The notes under the pieces are model-generated. The model was not told the DNA's origin. It did no database searches and saw only the letters and a list, made by a program, of their open reading frames with translations. Made by a program: the position numbers and the translations under genes. From Chloroflexota bacterium (lineage in GTDB: Bacteria; Chloroflexota; Anaerolineae; UBA4142): 53,964 nt of DNA. This document shows positions 15,521 through 23,412 of this stretch, piece after piece; within the stretch, counting starts at the first letter, position 1; each line of letters opens with the position of its first letter. The DNA is taken from positions 1 to 53,964 of the forward strand of contig JACQYF010000044.1 of assembly GCA_016208315.1 (NCBI GenBank). The letters run 5' to 3'.

Positions 15521-15530
15521 TTCGAGTATC

Positions 15531-16784
15531 CTATTCACTTCGCAAGACCTCCGCGGGTTTGATATTAGCGGCGCGGTACGCCAGCATCCAGCCGACGAGT
15601 CCGCCACCCAGTAAAGCCAGTCCCAGTGCAACGAGCGCAATCTGCGCGTCAATTCCCGCCGCGAGCGGCATCGTCACCCCGCGCTTGAGCGGTCCGCCGG
15701 GCAACATCATCGGCGTGGGCGCGAGTTCCCAGGGAATCGGCACGCTGACACTGGTAAAGCCAAAAGTCCAGGTGACCAAACCGCTCAAGAGCATACCGGC
15801 CAGCCAACCTAATCCAATCAGCGCAAGGGTCTCCACGGTGAGTTGGGCCACCACATCCTTACGCCGCCACCCGACAGCGCGCATCACCCCAACGTCTCGT
15901 CGCCTTTCCCACAATCCCGACGCGGTCGTGCGCAGCAAGCCCGCCGCCGCCACGACGAGTCCCGCCACACCCACCAACCACCCAAAGCGATCAATCAGCG
16001 CGAAGGTCGCGCCTAACACGCGGTCGAACGAACGCGGCGTCGTCACGATGGAATCTTTTCCGAGCAAGTCTGACATCCGGTCGGCGATCACCGGCGCTTG
16101 GCTTGGATCGGCGCGGATGAAGATGATGTTCGCGTCCGTGGGTCGAAAGTCGTGAACGTTGAGCACATTCGGCGCCGTGCTCGCCAGCTCTTGCGCGTCG
16201 GCGAGTGGCACATAGAGGTTGGCGTTCGCCACTTGACCCGCCCGCGTCGTATCCACTAGCCCAACCAATTGGAACGGCTTGCCGGTGACGGTAATTCTCG
16301 CGCCAACCTCAAGATGGTTTTCCGAGGCGTAATTGGTATCGGCCACCGCGACGCCGCGTTCGCCGGGCTGCAAGAAACGACCCGCCCGCACCGCGCTGCC
16401 CAATCGCCCGGGTCCAACCGTTTCGCCCGGATCAAGCCCCAAGCCCACCAGAAAGCGGTCGCCGTCGAATGACCAAAAGAAAATGGTTTGACCGATGGCG
16501 ATCACTCCCGGGATTTCGCGAATCGCTTGGATTTCTTCCTGATGCACCGGGCTGGTCGAATGCGGAAAGACAATGCCTTCGAAGGCGAGCGGACGCTGAC
16601 CTTGCTTCTGCGCGATGATGTCGCTGCCAATCTCGGAAAGCGGCACACGGGTTGCGCTGCGGTAGGCATCCGAGTACGCTTGCAGACTGATGAACAGCGC
16701 GACCCCGATGCCAATGCTGAGGATGCCCGTCAAGGTTCGTACGGGACGATAACGTAGTTCGGTGAAGAGGTAAGGTAAGCTCAT
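15531..16784 (-). CDS. ABC transporter permease, FtsX/MacB type (first gene of operon)
   Basis: A 417-residue FtsX-family permease with an N-terminal helix (RTLTGILSIGIGVALFISL), a periplasmic domain, and the C-terminal motif RRRDVGVMRAVGWRRKDVVAQLTVETLALIGLGWLAG. It is diverged from the second permease of the operon, so the transporter may be heterodimeric. The ATG at 16784 lies just after a terminator-like hairpin and a U-run, which suggests regulated read-through into the operon. Confidence 0.9.
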   Translation of the reverse strand: MSLPYLFTELRYRPVRTLTGILSIGIGVALFISLQAYSDAYRSATRVPLSEIGSDIIAQKQGQRPLAFEGIVFPHSTSPVHQEEIQAIREIPGVIAIGQTIFFWSFDGDRFLVGLGLDPGETVGPGRLGSAVRAGRFLQPGERGVAVADTNYASENHLEVGARITVTGKPFQLVGLVDTTRAGQVANANLYVPLADAQELASTAPNVLNVHDFRPTDANIIFIRADPSQAPVIADRMSDLLGKDSIVTTPRSFDRVLGATFALIDRFGWLVGVAGLVVAAAGLLRTTASGLWERRRDVGVMRAVGWRRKDVVAQLTVETLALIGLGWLAGMLLSGLVTWTFGFTSVSVPIPWELAPTPMMLPGGPLKRGVTMPLAAGIDAQIALVALGLALLGGGLVGWMLAYRAANIKPAEVLRSE

Positions 16785-16930
16785 ATTCAACCCATAAAAA
16801 ATGCCAACATCCGTTTTGGGATATTGGCACACACAAAGCCCCTCGGCGATCGGTTCGGAACGTACCTGGCAGCTGCTCACAACTGACGCCGGCGACACAA
16901 TTTTCATGTTCGCCCCGAGGTCAGTCCCAT
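16785..16930 (-). ncRNA. Structured 5' leader of the ABC/FtsX operon, riboswitch-like candidate
   Basis: On the - strand GACUGAC (16926-16920) pairs with GUCAGUU (16887-16881). CUCGG (16919-16915) pairs with CCGAG (16846-16842). The order of the arms makes a pseudoknot. GGCGA (16914-16910) can pair with UCGCC at 16895-16891 or with another UCGCC at 16849-16845, so two folds compete. UGCCAA and UUGGCA (16829-16824 and 16807-16802) then form a hairpin followed by six U, ending 11 bases before the start codon. I could not match it to a known class. Confidence 0.5.
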
Positions 16931-17011
16931 TATCACAGCATCCCAGGATTCCGGCAATGGGGTCTTGCCCCACCTTTTGCGTACACTCACCCTACTTTTT
17001 TGCGCGTTTAT

Positions 17012-17027
17012 CTGGCTAATTAACCAG
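17012..17027. promoter_or_regulatory. Near-palindromic site in the promoter region of the ABC/FtsX operon
   Basis: CTGGCTAATTAACCAG is symmetric except for one pair of positions. It sits between the histidine kinase stop and the operon leader, where an operator could be. The rest of 16931-17044 includes a GGGGcaagaCCCC hairpin on the - strand and no clear gene. Confidence 0.35.
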
Positions 17028-17044
17028 TATTTTGGTTGACCCCC

Positions 17045-18394
17045 TTATCTCGCTCGCGGGAGTGTGAACGTAAAGGTCGTACCGCGCCCTGGCTCACTCG
17101 TCACTTGAATCTGGCCGCCGTGCGCTTCAATCCATTGCTTCGCGATCGCCAGCCCCAAGCCCGCGCCGCCTCCTGAGCGAGAGCCGGAGGACGCGCGCGT
17201 CCGCGACTTGTCGGCGCGATAAAAGCGTTCGAACACTAACGGCAAATCCTCGGCGGCGATGCCCACCCCGGTATCCGTCACCGAGACTGTGACTCGCTCG
17301 CCCAAAGGAAGCGTGGAAATTTCAACGCGACCGCTCGCGGGGGTGAACGCCAGAGCGTTGGCGAGCAGGTTGCGCAGCACCTGCCCCACGCGCGCCGCGT
17401 CCACCTCCACGGATAGGTCGGGCGGGACGTCGGCAGAGAGCGTGATTGCTTTGGCTTTGGCTTGCTCCGCCACGGCACGGACCGCGCCTTCCACGATCTC
17501 CGCGAGCGTGACCCGCTGGCAATCGAGTTGGATCTGTCCTGACTCCGCCAGCGAGAGTTCCTGGAGATCGTTGACCAGATGTTTGAGCAACAGCCCTTCG
17601 TCGTAAGCCGAGTTGAGGAATTCTGGAGTCGGTTCGGCAACGCCATCGCGCATTGCCTCAAGTGAACCGAGCACACTCGTCAGCGGCGTCCGCAGTTCAT
17701 GCGCGACATCCGCGACCAGGTTGCGTCGTAATTGGTCGGTGCGCGCCAGACTGGACGCCATGGTATTGAACGCGCTCCCTAATTCGCCGATTTCATCCGA
17801 TGAGGTCACCTGCACGCGTTGATTCAAATCGCCATGCGTCATTTTCTCCGCGGCGGTGGTCAACGCACGCACCGGCGCGGTAATTCGGTGCGCGATAAAG
17901 AAACTCAGCAACGCGGCGACGAGACTGGCGGCGAGTCCCGCCCAAACGATCCCACGAGTCGTCGCTTGCATAAAGTCCGTGTTCAGCTGCGCGCCTTCGG
18001 GCGTCGGATTCAGGTACACGCGCCCGACGACCTGACCGGCGACTTGGATGTCCATCTCGGTGTCCGCGGAACTCGGAGCAAATTTCTGTCCCGTGATCGC
18101 GTTCCCCGAATCGGCGACGGCGACATTCTGCGCATCAACCACCACGATGTGCCCGCCCATCCACCCCACATTGGTCGCGATCAAATCCTGCACGCCCGCC
18201 CACGTTCGGTTTTGCGCGTAATATTGCGTGAGCAGCCCGACGAGCGGGCGATGCTGCATTCGCCCACTTTGCGTGACGAACGAGCCAAATTCCGTCGCGG
18301 TACTCCGCGCGCCGACCCCCGCGACGACGGCGACCGCGACGAGGACGACGACGACGAACGCCGCCAACAGTCGCCACTGCAAACTAATTCGCAT
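17045..18394 (-). CDS. Sensor histidine kinase
   Basis: A 449-residue two-component kinase. Transmembrane segments at about 10-29 and 147-169 enclose an extracytoplasmic sensor domain. HAMP follows (HRITAPVRALTTAAEKMTHG), then HisKA with phosphorylated His232 (DVAHELRTPLTS), then HATPase with an N-box (LRNLLANALAF) and G-boxes (DTGVGIA, GAGLGLAI). The closest general type is BaeS/MprB-like. It overlaps the response regulator stop by 11 bases. The ligand is unknown. Neighbouring efflux and metal genes suggest envelope or metal stress. Confidence 0.93.
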   Translation of the reverse strand: MRISLQWRLLAAFVVVVLVAVAVVAGVGARSTATEFGSFVTQSGRMQHRPLVGLLTQYYAQNRTWAGVQDLIATNVGWMGGHIVVVDAQNVAVADSGNAITGQKFAPSSADTEMDIQVAGQVVGRVYLNPTPEGAQLNTDFMQATTRGIVWAGLAASLVAALLSFFIAHRITAPVRALTTAAEKMTHGDLNQRVQVTSSDEIGELGSAFNTMASSLARTDQLRRNLVADVAHELRTPLTSVLGSLEAMRDGVAEPTPEFLNSAYDEGLLLKHLVNDLQELSLAESGQIQLDCQRVTLAEIVEGAVRAVAEQAKAKAITLSADVPPDLSVEVDAARVGQVLRNLLANALAFTPASGRVEISTLPLGERVTVSVTDTGVGIAAEDLPLVFERFYRADKSRTRASSGSRSGGGAGLGLAIAKQWIEAHGGQIQVTSEPGRGTTFTFTLPRAR

Positions 18395-19091
18395 CGTCGC
18401 GCCTCCTGAACTTGTAGCCGACGCCGAAGACCGTTTGGACATAGACCGGGTTCTGCGGGTCGGCTTCGATCTTGCGGCGGAGATTCTTGATGTGCATATC
18501 CACCGAGCGCTCATAGCCCTCGTACGCTTCGCCAAACACTTGGTCGAGGATTTGCGACCGCGTCCAAGTGCGCCCGGGGGAATGCGCCAAGAACGCGAGC
18601 ATCTCAAATTCGGAAGGCGTCAACTCCACCACGCGCTCGCCCAGCCGCACCTCGTGCGCGGTGAAATCAATCGTCAGGTCGCCAATCGAGATGGCCTCGG
18701 CAGGTTCGTTGTCACGCGCGTAGGTTCGTCGCAAGACCGCGCGCACGCGGGCGACCAGTTCGCGAAAATTGCACGGCTTGGTGATATAGTCGTCCGCGCC
18801 GAGTTCCAGTCCCACCAGTTTATCCGCGTCCTCGGCGCGCGCCGTCAGCATGATGATCGGCACGGACGACTCGGCGCGCAGCGCGCGGCACACGTCGCGT
18901 CCGTCCATTTCAGGCAAGAGCAAATCCAGGACGATGAGCGCCGGCTTGTCGCGGCGCGCGCGTTCAAGCGCGGCGCGTCCATCGTACGCCGTGACGACGC
19001 GATAGCCATCCTTCTCCAGATACATCTTGGCAAGTTCGACGATCTTGTGATCGTCGTCTACGACGAGAATCTTCTTGTTCGGTAAAGCCAT
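18384..19091 (-). CDS. OmpR-family response regulator
   Basis: A 235-residue regulator with a receiver domain (DDD at 12-14, phosphoacceptor Asp56 in VLDLLLPEMDG, Lys in ITKPC) and a winged-helix DNA-binding domain (TPSEFEMLAFLAHSPGRTWTRSQILDQVFG ... VDMHIKNLRRKIEADP ... VFGVGYKF). The ATG at 19091 is preferred over the GTG at 19100. Factors of this family bind direct repeats spaced 10-11 bp. Such repeats occur upstream of 20770 and 26714, which makes those operons candidate targets. Confidence 0.95.
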   Translation of the reverse strand: MALPNKKILVVDDDHKIVELAKMYLEKDGYRVVTAYDGRAALERARRDKPALIVLDLLLPEMDGRDVCRALRAESSVPIIMLTARAEDADKLVGLELGADDYITKPCNFRELVARVRAVLRRTYARDNEPAEAISIGDLTIDFTAHEVRLGERVVELTPSEFEMLAFLAHSPGRTWTRSQILDQVFGEAYEGYERSVDMHIKNLRRKIEADPQNPVYVQTVFGVGYKFRRRDDAN

Positions 19092-19144
19092 TGTTTTCAC
19101 TTGCCGGTATTGTAGCCCAACTCCGTCGCAGAACCAAAAGTGGT

Positions 19145-19342
19145 TTACCGTTTATTCTGCGCCGAGCGCTTCGCCGCCTCCTCTTCCGCGTTGACCTGTT
19201 CCAGTAACCCTTCCTCGCGCAAAAACTCGTACACTTGCAAACATCCGCCGCAGCAAAAGTGCAGCGTCTTGCCATCTATCACTTTGGTGACGGGATGTTT
19301 CGTCTCCGCGCCGCAGTGTTCGCATTTAATTGGTTCTACCAT
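19145..19342 (-). CDS. Metal-binding domain protein (P-type ATPase N-terminal type)
   Basis: A 65-residue protein with CEHC (about 8-11) and FCCGGCLQVYEFL (about 30-42). This matches the putative metal-binding domain found at the N-terminus of copper-type P-ATPases involved in cytochrome oxidase assembly (CxxC...FCCxGC). Here it stands alone with a charged tail. Its start overlaps the stop of the SafE-like gene, so the two are coupled. It probably handles copper, by family knowledge and context. Confidence 0.8.
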   Translation of the reverse strand: MVEPIKCEHCGAETKHPVTKVIDGKTLHFCCGGCLQVYEFLREEGLLEQVNAEEEAAKRSAQNKR

Positions 19343-20076
19343 AGCATCACCGGTCCAATAATCAACGAGGGCACGATGTTCGCCACCGCCAGCCCGCGCA
19401 GAATCGTTTGAGCCGCAAACACCAGAATCAGCAGTCCGGCGAAGGACTGCAAGCGCCCGCGCAGTTGCGGACTGAGCAGGTTCGCGGCGAGTCCAAAGCC
19501 CAGCAGGGTCGGGACGGTGCCCAGCCCAAATATGAGCATCGTGAGCGCGCCGCCCCACAGCGTTTGCGCGCTAGCGGCGAGCACGAGCATCGCAAACACC
19601 AGACCACACGGTAGGAATCCCCACAGAACGCCCAGCACCAACGTCGCCCAGATACTCTGTTGACCAAAGCGTCCGCGCATGTGTTTCATGGGCGACGCGC
19701 CGCCCGTGAGCGAGGCGAGCGCAACTTCGATGGGGGGCAGCACGCCCATCAAACTGAGCGCGAGGAGGATCATCACGATTCCAACCCCGATTGAAAACGC
19801 GCCCTGCCATCCCGCCATTCCACCCACTTGTTCGAGGAGCGATCCGGCAAATCCGATCAGCGCGCCGAGGAACGTGTACGTCAGAATCCGACCGGTGTGT
19901 AGCGGCACGAGCAACTTGACGCGCGTGAGAAGGCCCGGACGTTGAGTGCCCATGGTCGCCAGCGCGGGCTGACGCGCCGAGTAGATCGCGACCAGCCCGC
20001 CGCACATGCCGAGGCAGTGCCCAAAACTGCTGATGACGCCGGTCACGAACGCGAGGATTAGCGTGTTGAAAAGCAT
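19336..20076 (-). CDS. SafE/DsbD_2-like six-helix membrane protein
   Basis: A 246-residue membrane protein opening with FGHCLGMCGGLVAIY. This Cys pair is typical of the UreH/SafE/DsbD_2-type family found with cbb3 oxidase and copper genes. A second conserved region is LWGFLPCGLVFAMLVLAA with another Cys. The cysteines may transport metal or electrons. It lies 4 bases after a YtkA/FixH-like gene and overlaps the small metal-binding gene, forming a three-gene unit for copper or oxidase assembly (inference). Confidence 0.8.
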   Translation of the reverse strand: MLFNTLILAFVTGVISSFGHCLGMCGGLVAIYSARQPALATMGTQRPGLLTRVKLLVPLHTGRILTYTFLGALIGFAGSLLEQVGGMAGWQGAFSIGVGIVMILLALSLMGVLPPIEVALASLTGGASPMKHMRGRFGQQSIWATLVLGVLWGFLPCGLVFAMLVLAASAQTLWGGALTMLIFGLGTVPTLLGFGLAANLLSPQLRGRLQSFAGLLILVFAAQTILRGLAVANIVPSLIIGPVMLW

Positions 20077-20080
20077 AGGT

Positions 20081-20770
20081 CTACAACCACACGTCGAAGA
20101 ATGCGGACTGCTTGGCGCCCCCGCGTTGGATAATCATTTCGATGCGCCACAAGCCGCGCATCGTCCAAAACGCTTGCGCGCGATATTTGCCGTTGCCGAC
20201 CGACTGCGCGCTGGGCTTGCTCGGCGGCATCCACATGCCCGGCATCGTCAAGTCGAGACTGATGGTCGCATCGGTGACCGCTTGACCTTTGTCGTCGGTC
20301 AGCGTGATGTCGAAAGTGCCGTTTTGGAAACTAGCCGGTGGATAGGGCGTGATTGCCAGAGTCACGTTGAGGTTGCCGATTTTTTGCGCTGCGGTATTCT
20401 CCGGCAACTTGGGCGCGTCGCTCGGCGCGGGAATCGGTTTACCATCGGCGCTCACCGCGACGAGTCCGCCGACTCCGCCGCTTGGCGGCGTGTAGCCCTC
20501 TGGAACGATTGGCGTGCCACTCATCATCGGCCCCCTGCCGCCCATCATCCCGGGCCCGAATCCGGGGCTAAAACCCTGCGCGGGCGGCGTAACTCCCGCA
20601 GGAAGACCATAACCCGGATTGGAGCCGGGTCCATATCCTTGACTCACGGCCGGACCGTTCGCGCCCAGCGCGGGCATCACTTGCGTCATCATCAAGATGC
20701 CAAAGCCGATTCCACAGAGCAAGAGAACCAGCGCGCCTACAACAGAGATGACAATCACTTTGCGATTCAT
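20081..20770 (-). CDS. Membrane-anchored protein with YtkA/FixH-like domain
   Basis: A 229-residue protein. It has an N-terminal anchor (about 4-27) and then a Gly/Pro/Met-rich linker with repeated PGYG/FSPGFGPGMM words. The C-terminal domain (ITPYPPASFQNGTFDITLTD, ISLDLTMPGMWMPP, YRAQAFWTMRGLWRIEMII) fits the YtkA/FixH family linked to cytochrome oxidase and copper. The Met-rich stretches could bind Cu(I). It leads the three-gene unit and has a promoter with three 11-bp repeats directly upstream. Confidence 0.72.
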   Translation of the reverse strand: MNRKVIVISVVGALVLLLCGIGFGILMMTQVMPALGANGPAVSQGYGPGSNPGYGLPAGVTPPAQGFSPGFGPGMMGGRGPMMSGTPIVPEGYTPPSGGVGGLVAVSADGKPIPAPSDAPKLPENTAAQKIGNLNVTLAITPYPPASFQNGTFDITLTDDKGQAVTDATISLDLTMPGMWMPPSKPSAQSVGNGKYRAQAFWTMRGLWRIEMIIQRGGAKQSAFFDVWL

Positions 20771-21000
20771 TCATGCCTCCTAAAGTAGTCAATGGTGACT
20801 CGTTCAATTCCAAGCATATCACCAACTTGTAAAGATTTGATGAGGATACGATGGGGATTCTGTGTGCGCCGGCGCAACTGACCCGCCACCATCGCGTCAA
20901 TCAGTTTCTGATCGCCGATGCCTTTCGACTTGGCGACGTCAGACAGCGACTGGCCCGCGGCGCGCGCGTCGTAGATCTGCTGCCACGTCATGCCGAGCAA
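20767..21000 (-). pseudogene. Remnant of a helical-repeat secreted protein
   Basis: Only one repeat-like unit is left: LGMTWQQIYDARAAGQSLSDVAKSKG and a short follow-on. This pattern occurs in Chloroflexota secreted proteins (DUF2680-like, LGMT...L..G.S...A...G). The frame extends upstream to a stop at 21039-21037 without an ATG. Its 3' part is the translated promoter of the next operon (sequence 20813-20860). It is best read as a decayed gene fragment. A functional 77-residue protein from the TTG at 21000 is unlikely. Confidence 0.45.
20813..20859 (-). promoter_or_regulatory. Promoter with three 11-bp direct repeats, copper/oxidase-type trio
   Basis: On the - strand AATCCCCATCG, TATCCTCATCA and AATCTTTACAA follow one another without gap (20859-20827). 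Eight bases later comes TATGCT (20818-20813), a good -10 box. No -35 is needed if an OmpR-type activator binds the repeats. The same layout occurs at 26761-26807. Confidence 0.7.
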
Positions 21001-21056
21001 CTTGGTGATCGCATCCGAACGTGTGATGTGGGTTCTCTATCTCCGAATCCACTTTC

Positions 21057-21103
21057 ACTCTATCACCCGCGCGTAAGGAAATGATGTGGAAGCGATAGGG
21101 ATT
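21057..21103 (-). promoter_or_regulatory. Diverged third copy of the 11-bp repeat promoter
   Basis: AATCCCTATCG, CTTCCACATCA and TTTCCTTACGC (21103-21071, - strand), then 8 bp and TAGAGT. The arrangement equals the two intact promoters, but repeats and -10 are weaker. It sits in front of the decayed fragment at 20767-21000. Confidence 0.45.
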
Positions 21104-21117
21104 TTGTGCGCGTATTC

Positions 21118-21268
21118 GTAGGGGCACGCCTTGTGCGTGCCCACCGTTGTGCGTGCCCACCGTTGTGCGTGCCCACCGTTATGCGTGCCCACCGTTATGC
21201 GTGCCCACCATTGTGCGTGCCCACCGTTGTGCGTGCCCAACCTGGGCGACCACAAGGGTCGCCCCTAC
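21118..21268 (+). repeat. Array of 16-bp tandem repeats with inverted flanks
   Basis: About seven copies of GTGCGTGCCCACCGTT with G/A changes fill 21131-21240. The outer words GTAGGGGC (21118-21125) and GCCCCTAC (21261-21268) are complementary. The units lack the repeat-spacer structure of CRISPR. No gene is present. The array ends inside the stop region of the downstream lipoprotein gene. Confidence 0.85.
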
Positions 21269-21867
21269 GTGCCTGCTTTTCTCTGCAGGATTCCAATCAG
21301 GTAATCAATGCTCGCCGTGCTGCTGCCCGTTCCGCCGAATTCCGCCTGGCGCGTCGCGCGCTCGGCGGCGCTAAGGGATTGCCCCTGACCCGGCACGCTG
21401 CCAGGCACTTGCCCTTGACCTGGTACGGCGCCACTTGGAACGCTGCTCGGCGCGGTGATGCCCAGCGTCTGATTGAATGCCTGCATGTCCGTTTGCGTGA
21501 GGCGCATCGCGTTGATAGCTTGGATTTGTTCGGGCGTCATCGCCGCCAGGATTTGATTGGTGACGGCGTCAATCTCCGCTTGCGAAGCGGTACCGCTTGC
21601 CGAGAGCGACTTGGACGCCTGCCACAGCGGAATCAGTTTCGCGGCTTGCTCCTTGGTCACGGCGGGACCGCTGCCCTCCTCCAGCCGAACGGCGCCCAGC
21701 AAGAGCAAAGTGCGCGCATTCAGCGCGTTCGCGTAACTGGTGTCGAGTCTAGACCCCGGCTTGTCCAGGGGGTTGGTTGCGGCGGCAGGCGCGCCGCTGC
21801 ATGCGGCGAGCAACACGGCGAGCGCCAACATGAGGGTGAAAAAAGCGAGCGATAGAACGTTCTTCAT
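21265..21867 (-). CDS. Lipoprotein, unknown, last gene of MacAB-like operon
   Basis: A 200-residue lipoprotein with lipobox LLAAC (about Cys23). The mature part is helical (LDTSYANALNARTLLLLG, TKEQAAKLIPLWQASKSL, MTPEQIQAINAMRLTQ) and then low-complexity with VPGQGQ repeats. The helical part vaguely recalls Spy/CpxP-type proteins, but the family is not recognised. It closes a five-gene unit with MFP, ATPase, permease and a TolB-like protein. The last codons overlap the flank of the 16-bp repeat array. Confidence 0.7.
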   Translation of the reverse strand: MKNVLSLAFFTLMLALAVLLAACSGAPAAATNPLDKPGSRLDTSYANALNARTLLLLGAVRLEEGSGPAVTKEQAAKLIPLWQASKSLSASGTASQAEIDAVTNQILAAMTPEQIQAINAMRLTQTDMQAFNQTLGITAPSSVPSGAVPGQGQVPGSVPGQGQSLSAAERATRQAEFGGTGSSTASIDYLIGILQRKAGT

Positions 21868-21891
21868 GGCTTGTTCCTTTCGGTTTATTTG

Positions 21892-23412
21892 TCAATTCCA
21901 ATCCGCGACGCGTTCATTCGAGAAATTGTACCGGATCACGATGGCATCGGTCACCGACTTGAGTACCTGCCGCAGATTCGATCCGTCCGCCCCGACGACA
22001 AAAAACTCCCATTTTCCATTGCGGTCGGACAGGAACAAGATTTCTTTCCCATCCGGCGACCAGACCGGCGCCACATTATTCGCAACGCGGGTCGAGCTAG
22101 AAGACGCCGGCCGCGTGACGGCTTGCGCGCCGCTGCCGTCTGCATTCATTCCAAAGATCTCCCAGTGATCGTGCTGCACCGCCTGAAACGCGATCTTGCT
22201 CCCGTCCGTGCTCCAGGTCGTTGACTGTACGCGGGGCGTCTGATTGAACAGCGTAGCGGTAAAGTTTGGCGGGACCTCTCCTTCCGGATCCGCGCGCGTC
22301 GGCGCGAGCAGATCGGTCCGCAGGATCCCAAACCCCGCATCCGCAAAGGCGAGATAACGACCGTCGCCGCTCCACGTCGGCGAGAAGCAGTGGTTGGTGC
22401 AGGCGGGTTCGCTCAACCGGTTGCCGGCGACCTCGTCGCCGACCTGGCCCAGGGCGACTACGCCGATCTTCCAATACGGATTCGCGGGAATCGTCGTGCA
22501 GACGCCGCGCACACAGCGCTCCGACTCGGGCGTGCCGCCCTTTTGCCACGTGAAGGCGATCTGGTTTCCAGCGGGACTCCATTGCGGCGATAGGGCTTGG
22601 CTCGCATCCATAATCGCTTGCTCGTTCGATCCGTCCGAGTCAGCGATGAAAACACCGGCTGGTGGGTTCCAACGCGTAAACGCGATTTGCTTTCCATCCG
22701 GCGACCACGCGGGATCCAACCCGTAGGTGACGCGCGTGAGATTCGAGCCATCGCCGTTCACGGTGTAAATGTTTCCCCCGCTGGCGTCCTGGAAAACCAG
22801 CTGACCCTGAAGCGAGCCGACGGGAATTGGCGTGGCAAAGGGATTGGGCAAAGCCAACCACGGCGCAAGGGTGGGCGTGGGGGTGGGCGCCAGCGCGACA
22901 CTGTCGCCACTGACTTGCAATCGGAAGGGCGCGGTCGCCGCTTGGTTGTTCGTTACGACGACGAAGAATCGGCCGGGAAAGTTGAACGCGCCGAGCCACA
23001 CCAGATCATGAATGGCGGACGCGGAGTTGGGATTGGGCGGTGTGGCGAGTCCGATCGGCGCCGTCGCCGGATCTGCCAGCCACGCGGTCGCTTGCTCCGG
23101 GGTAAAGATGGCGACTTGGATCTTGCCCGCGCCATACTCGTCCGCCGCCACTTGAATCTTGGACTTGTCGCCGGTGTAATCGAAATAGAACCACAGAGTG
23201 GCGTTCGGCGCGAGCGTCTGCCATGCGCCCGTCACGCGCCGGGGATCGAACGGGGTGGCGCCAGTCGGCTCGCCGGCCAAGACCGCTGGGGCAAGCAGCG
23301 CGGCGACCAAAATCGCCAAGACCGAACCCAGTTGCCGAGGTTGGATGTTGTTCATTTTGCGTTTTCGCCCGGCTAGGCGCGCCGTGGCATATTCGCTCCG
23401 GGAATTATTCAT
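21892..23412 (-). CDS. Secreted TolB-like beta-propeller protein
   Basis: A 506-residue secreted protein. The signal peptide (about residues 28-47) is followed by an N-terminal beta-sandwich, a Pro/Thr hinge (LAPTPTPTLAPW) and a series of PD40/WD40-like blades (DPAWSPDGKQIAFTRW, SPQWSPAGNQIAFTW, SPTWSGDGRYLAFAD, TTWSTDGSKIAFQA, APVWSPDGKEILFLSD). The start at 23412 overlaps the permease stop and has a GAGG site; 23355 is a possible alternative. Such propellers usually bind proteins or peptidoglycan. Two Cys pairs (CVRGVC, CTNHC) may form disulfides. Confidence 0.88.
   Translation of the reverse strand: MNNSRSEYATARLAGRKRKMNNIQPRQLGSVLAILVAALLAPAVLAGEPTGATPFDPRRVTGAWQTLAPNATLWFYFDYTGDKSKIQVAADEYGAGKIQVAIFTPEQATAWLADPATAPIGLATPPNPNSASAIHDLVWLGAFNFPGRFFVVVTNNQAATAPFRLQVSGDSVALAPTPTPTLAPWLALPNPFATPIPVGSLQGQLVFQDASGGNIYTVNGDGSNLTRVTYGLDPAWSPDGKQIAFTRWNPPAGVFIADSDGSNEQAIMDASQALSPQWSPAGNQIAFTWQKGGTPESERCVRGVCTTIPANPYWKIGVVALGQVGDEVAGNRLSEPACTNHCFSPTWSGDGRYLAFADAGFGILRTDLLAPTRADPEGEVPPNFTATLFNQTPRVQSTTWSTDGSKIAFQAVQHDHWEIFGMNADGSGAQAVTRPASSSSTRVANNVAPVWSPDGKEILFLSDRNGKWEFFVVGADGSNLRQVLKSVTDAIVIRYNFSNERVADWN

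Noticed and set aside
16841..16926. HDV-like self-cleaving ribozyme in the leader at 16785-16930
   Set aside because: The helix order and a G-U pair at the base of the first helix resemble HDV, but the P1.1 pairs and the catalytic C in a CNRA junction are not found, and P3 is too long.
21131..21240. CRISPR-like array
   Set aside because: The 16-bp units are directly joined with no unique spacers.
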